From Kitasatospora fiedleri (GTDB taxonomy: Bacteria > Actinomycetota > Actinomycetes > Streptomycetales > Streptomycetaceae), in contig NZ_OX419519.1 of the NCBI RefSeq assembly GCF_948472415.1, positions 310,001 through 374,000 of the forward strand: 64,000 bases of DNA. Direction: 5' to 3'. Position 1 is the first letter of the stretch; each line of letters opens with the position of its first letter. The notes beneath the pieces are model-generated. The model was not told where the DNA came from. It made no database searches and saw only the letters and a list, made by a program, of their open reading frames with translations. A program made the position numbers and the translations under genes. Shown here one piece after another: positions 63,033 through 64,000 of the stretch.

Positions 63033-64000
63033 GCAGCTCGACTACGTGGTCAACTCGACGGCGTTCGTGAACCTCGCTGAAGGATCGATCCGGTCCGGGA
63101 AGACGCTGATCTCGCTGCTGCGGTGGCTGGTCTACGTGGCCACCGCGCCCCGTGGCGGGGAACTGGTTGTCGTCGGCCGTACAAGGGACTCGCTGTACCG
63201 AAACGTCTTCGCGCCACTCATGGACCCAGCTCTGTTCGGCGCGCTCGCCCGCCTCACCAGATACACCAACGGCGCTAGCACCGCGACCATCCTCGGCCGG
63301 ACCGTGCACGTCCTCGGCGCGTCCGACGCCAAGGCCGAGAAGGTGCTGCGCGGCCTGACATGCGCGGCGCGTACGTCGACGAACTCACTGTCATCTCCGA
63401 GGAGTTCTTCCAGCAGCTCCTCGGCCGCTGCTCCGTCGACGGCTCGCAGATTTTCGCCACGACCAACCCCGACTCGCCGGCTCACTGGGTGCGCCGCCGG
63501 TTCCTCGACCGGCTCGGCCAGCTCACCGACTGGCGGGTCTGGCACTTCCAGCTCGACGACAACCCGGCCCTGTCCGACACCATCAAGGACAGGTACAAGC
63601 GGACCTACACCGGGCTCTGGTATCGGCGCTTCATCCTCGGCGAGTGGGTCGCCGCCGAGGGCGCCATCTTCGACATGTGGGACCCGGCCCGGCACGTCAT
63701 CGGCTGGCACCAGATGCCGGCCATGCAACGGGTCCTCGCCCTCGGCGTCGACTACGGCACCACCAACCCCTCCACGGGCCTGCTGCTCGGCCTCGGCATA
63801 GACCGCCGCCTGTACCTGATGGACGAGTGGCGCCACGACCCGCAGCACTCCCAGCACCGCCTCACCGACGGACAGTTGTCCGCGTCGATGCGGGACTGGC
63901 TGCACACCACCGCCCACGCCCCGCACGCGGGCAGTCAACTTCCCGAGTGGGTGGTCGTCGACCCGGCCGCGGCCAGCTTCCGGACGCAGCTGCACTACGA
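62998..64000 (+). pseudogene. Terminase large subunit, frameshifted as assembled, cut by window edge
   Basis: DNA-packaging motor. NLAEGSIRSGKTLISLLRWL carries the Walker A, and LVVVGRTRDSLYRNVFAPLM follows. The frame slips near 63358; one added base gives MRGAYVDELTVISEEFFQQL (Walker B DE), FATTNPDSPAHWVRRRFLDR (C motif) and the nuclease start LALGVDYGTTNPSTGLLLGL. The rest of the nuclease domain lies beyond base 64000. ATG at 62998. Confidence 0.85.

Larger units (their letters stand above)
35201..64000. mobile_element. Integrated temperate phage (left part; right end outside window)
   Basis: Begins with an inward-pointing (minus-strand) tyrosine integrase whose stop lies 84 nt after the last host stop codon and continues through lysogeny, recombination, replication, small-gene, membrane and terminase modules without a host gene. 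The left attachment site must lie in 35153-35235. Its sequence cannot be fixed because the right copy is not in view. Total length exceeds 28.8 kb. Confidence 0.85.

Overview
The window reads as a very GC-rich actinomycete chromosome, most likely Streptomycetaceae (Streptomyces or Kitasatospora type). The evidence is GC at nearly every third codon position, frequent GTG starts, and Streptomyces-typical families: a snapalysin protease with a divergent LysR regulator, a DUF397 plus Scr1-type XRE pair, a PF04672 methyltransferase, and an aceA-aceB-hydroxyacyl-CoA dehydrogenase cluster with a RamB-type regulator. Positions 1 to about 35.2 kb are host chromosome. From about 35.2 kb to the right edge lies an integrated temperate element (prophage) that is cut off inside its large terminase gene.

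Host part. 1-8.9 kb: a membrane Ser/Thr kinase, DUF1876, a SpoT-like HD hydrolase facing a uridine-kinase-like protein, a Nei-type DNA glycosylase, two alpha/beta hydrolases, two GNATs and a DUF3040 protein. 9-14 kb: a secreted serine hydrolase, an AhpD-like protein, a pirin, an IS5 transposase remnant and a Ro60-like TROVE protein. 14.4-19.4 kb: DUF397/XRE regulators, a methyltransferase, a sigma-like protein, a class F sortase and an Excalibur surface protein. 20-27.4 kb: snpR/snpA, then a tightly overlapping minus-strand run (MscL, FUSC, and after an operator-like palindrome DoxX, DUF3419, DUF2071, methyltransferase, membrane protein). 27.6-35.15 kb: a MEDS-domain anti-sigma pair, then the glyoxylate bypass genes under a RamB-like regulator.

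Prophage part. Tyrosine integrase, ImmA-like protease, XRE repressor, a divergent second HTH protein, excisionase and antirepressor form the integration and lysogeny block (35.2-39.2 kb). A recombination block follows (RecE-like nuclease, RecT-like annealing protein, DnaQ-like exonuclease), then a WhiB-like regulator. Next is a lambda O/P-like replication module: an O-like initiator whose own gene carries six iterons, followed by a DnaC-like loader. From 45.4 to 54.2 kb there is a long run of very small, translationally coupled genes (many zinc ribbons, two LuxR-type HTH proteins, a NUDIX hydrolase, an orphan Phd antitoxin). 54.7-58 kb is a membrane-protein cassette resembling the spread (Spd) genes of Streptomyces conjugative elements. 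It is followed by a Pycsar-effector-like membrane protein, a large tail protein with collagen-like repeats and a NodB deacetylase domain, and the two terminase subunits.

Important caveat: dozens of genes, host and phage alike, are broken by single-base shifts, mostly at G/C runs, that otherwise leave conserved sequence intact. I mark such genes as pseudogene because the frame is broken as assembled, but I think most are intact in the organism and the shifts are base-calling or assembly errors. The 3' attachment site of the element lies outside the window.
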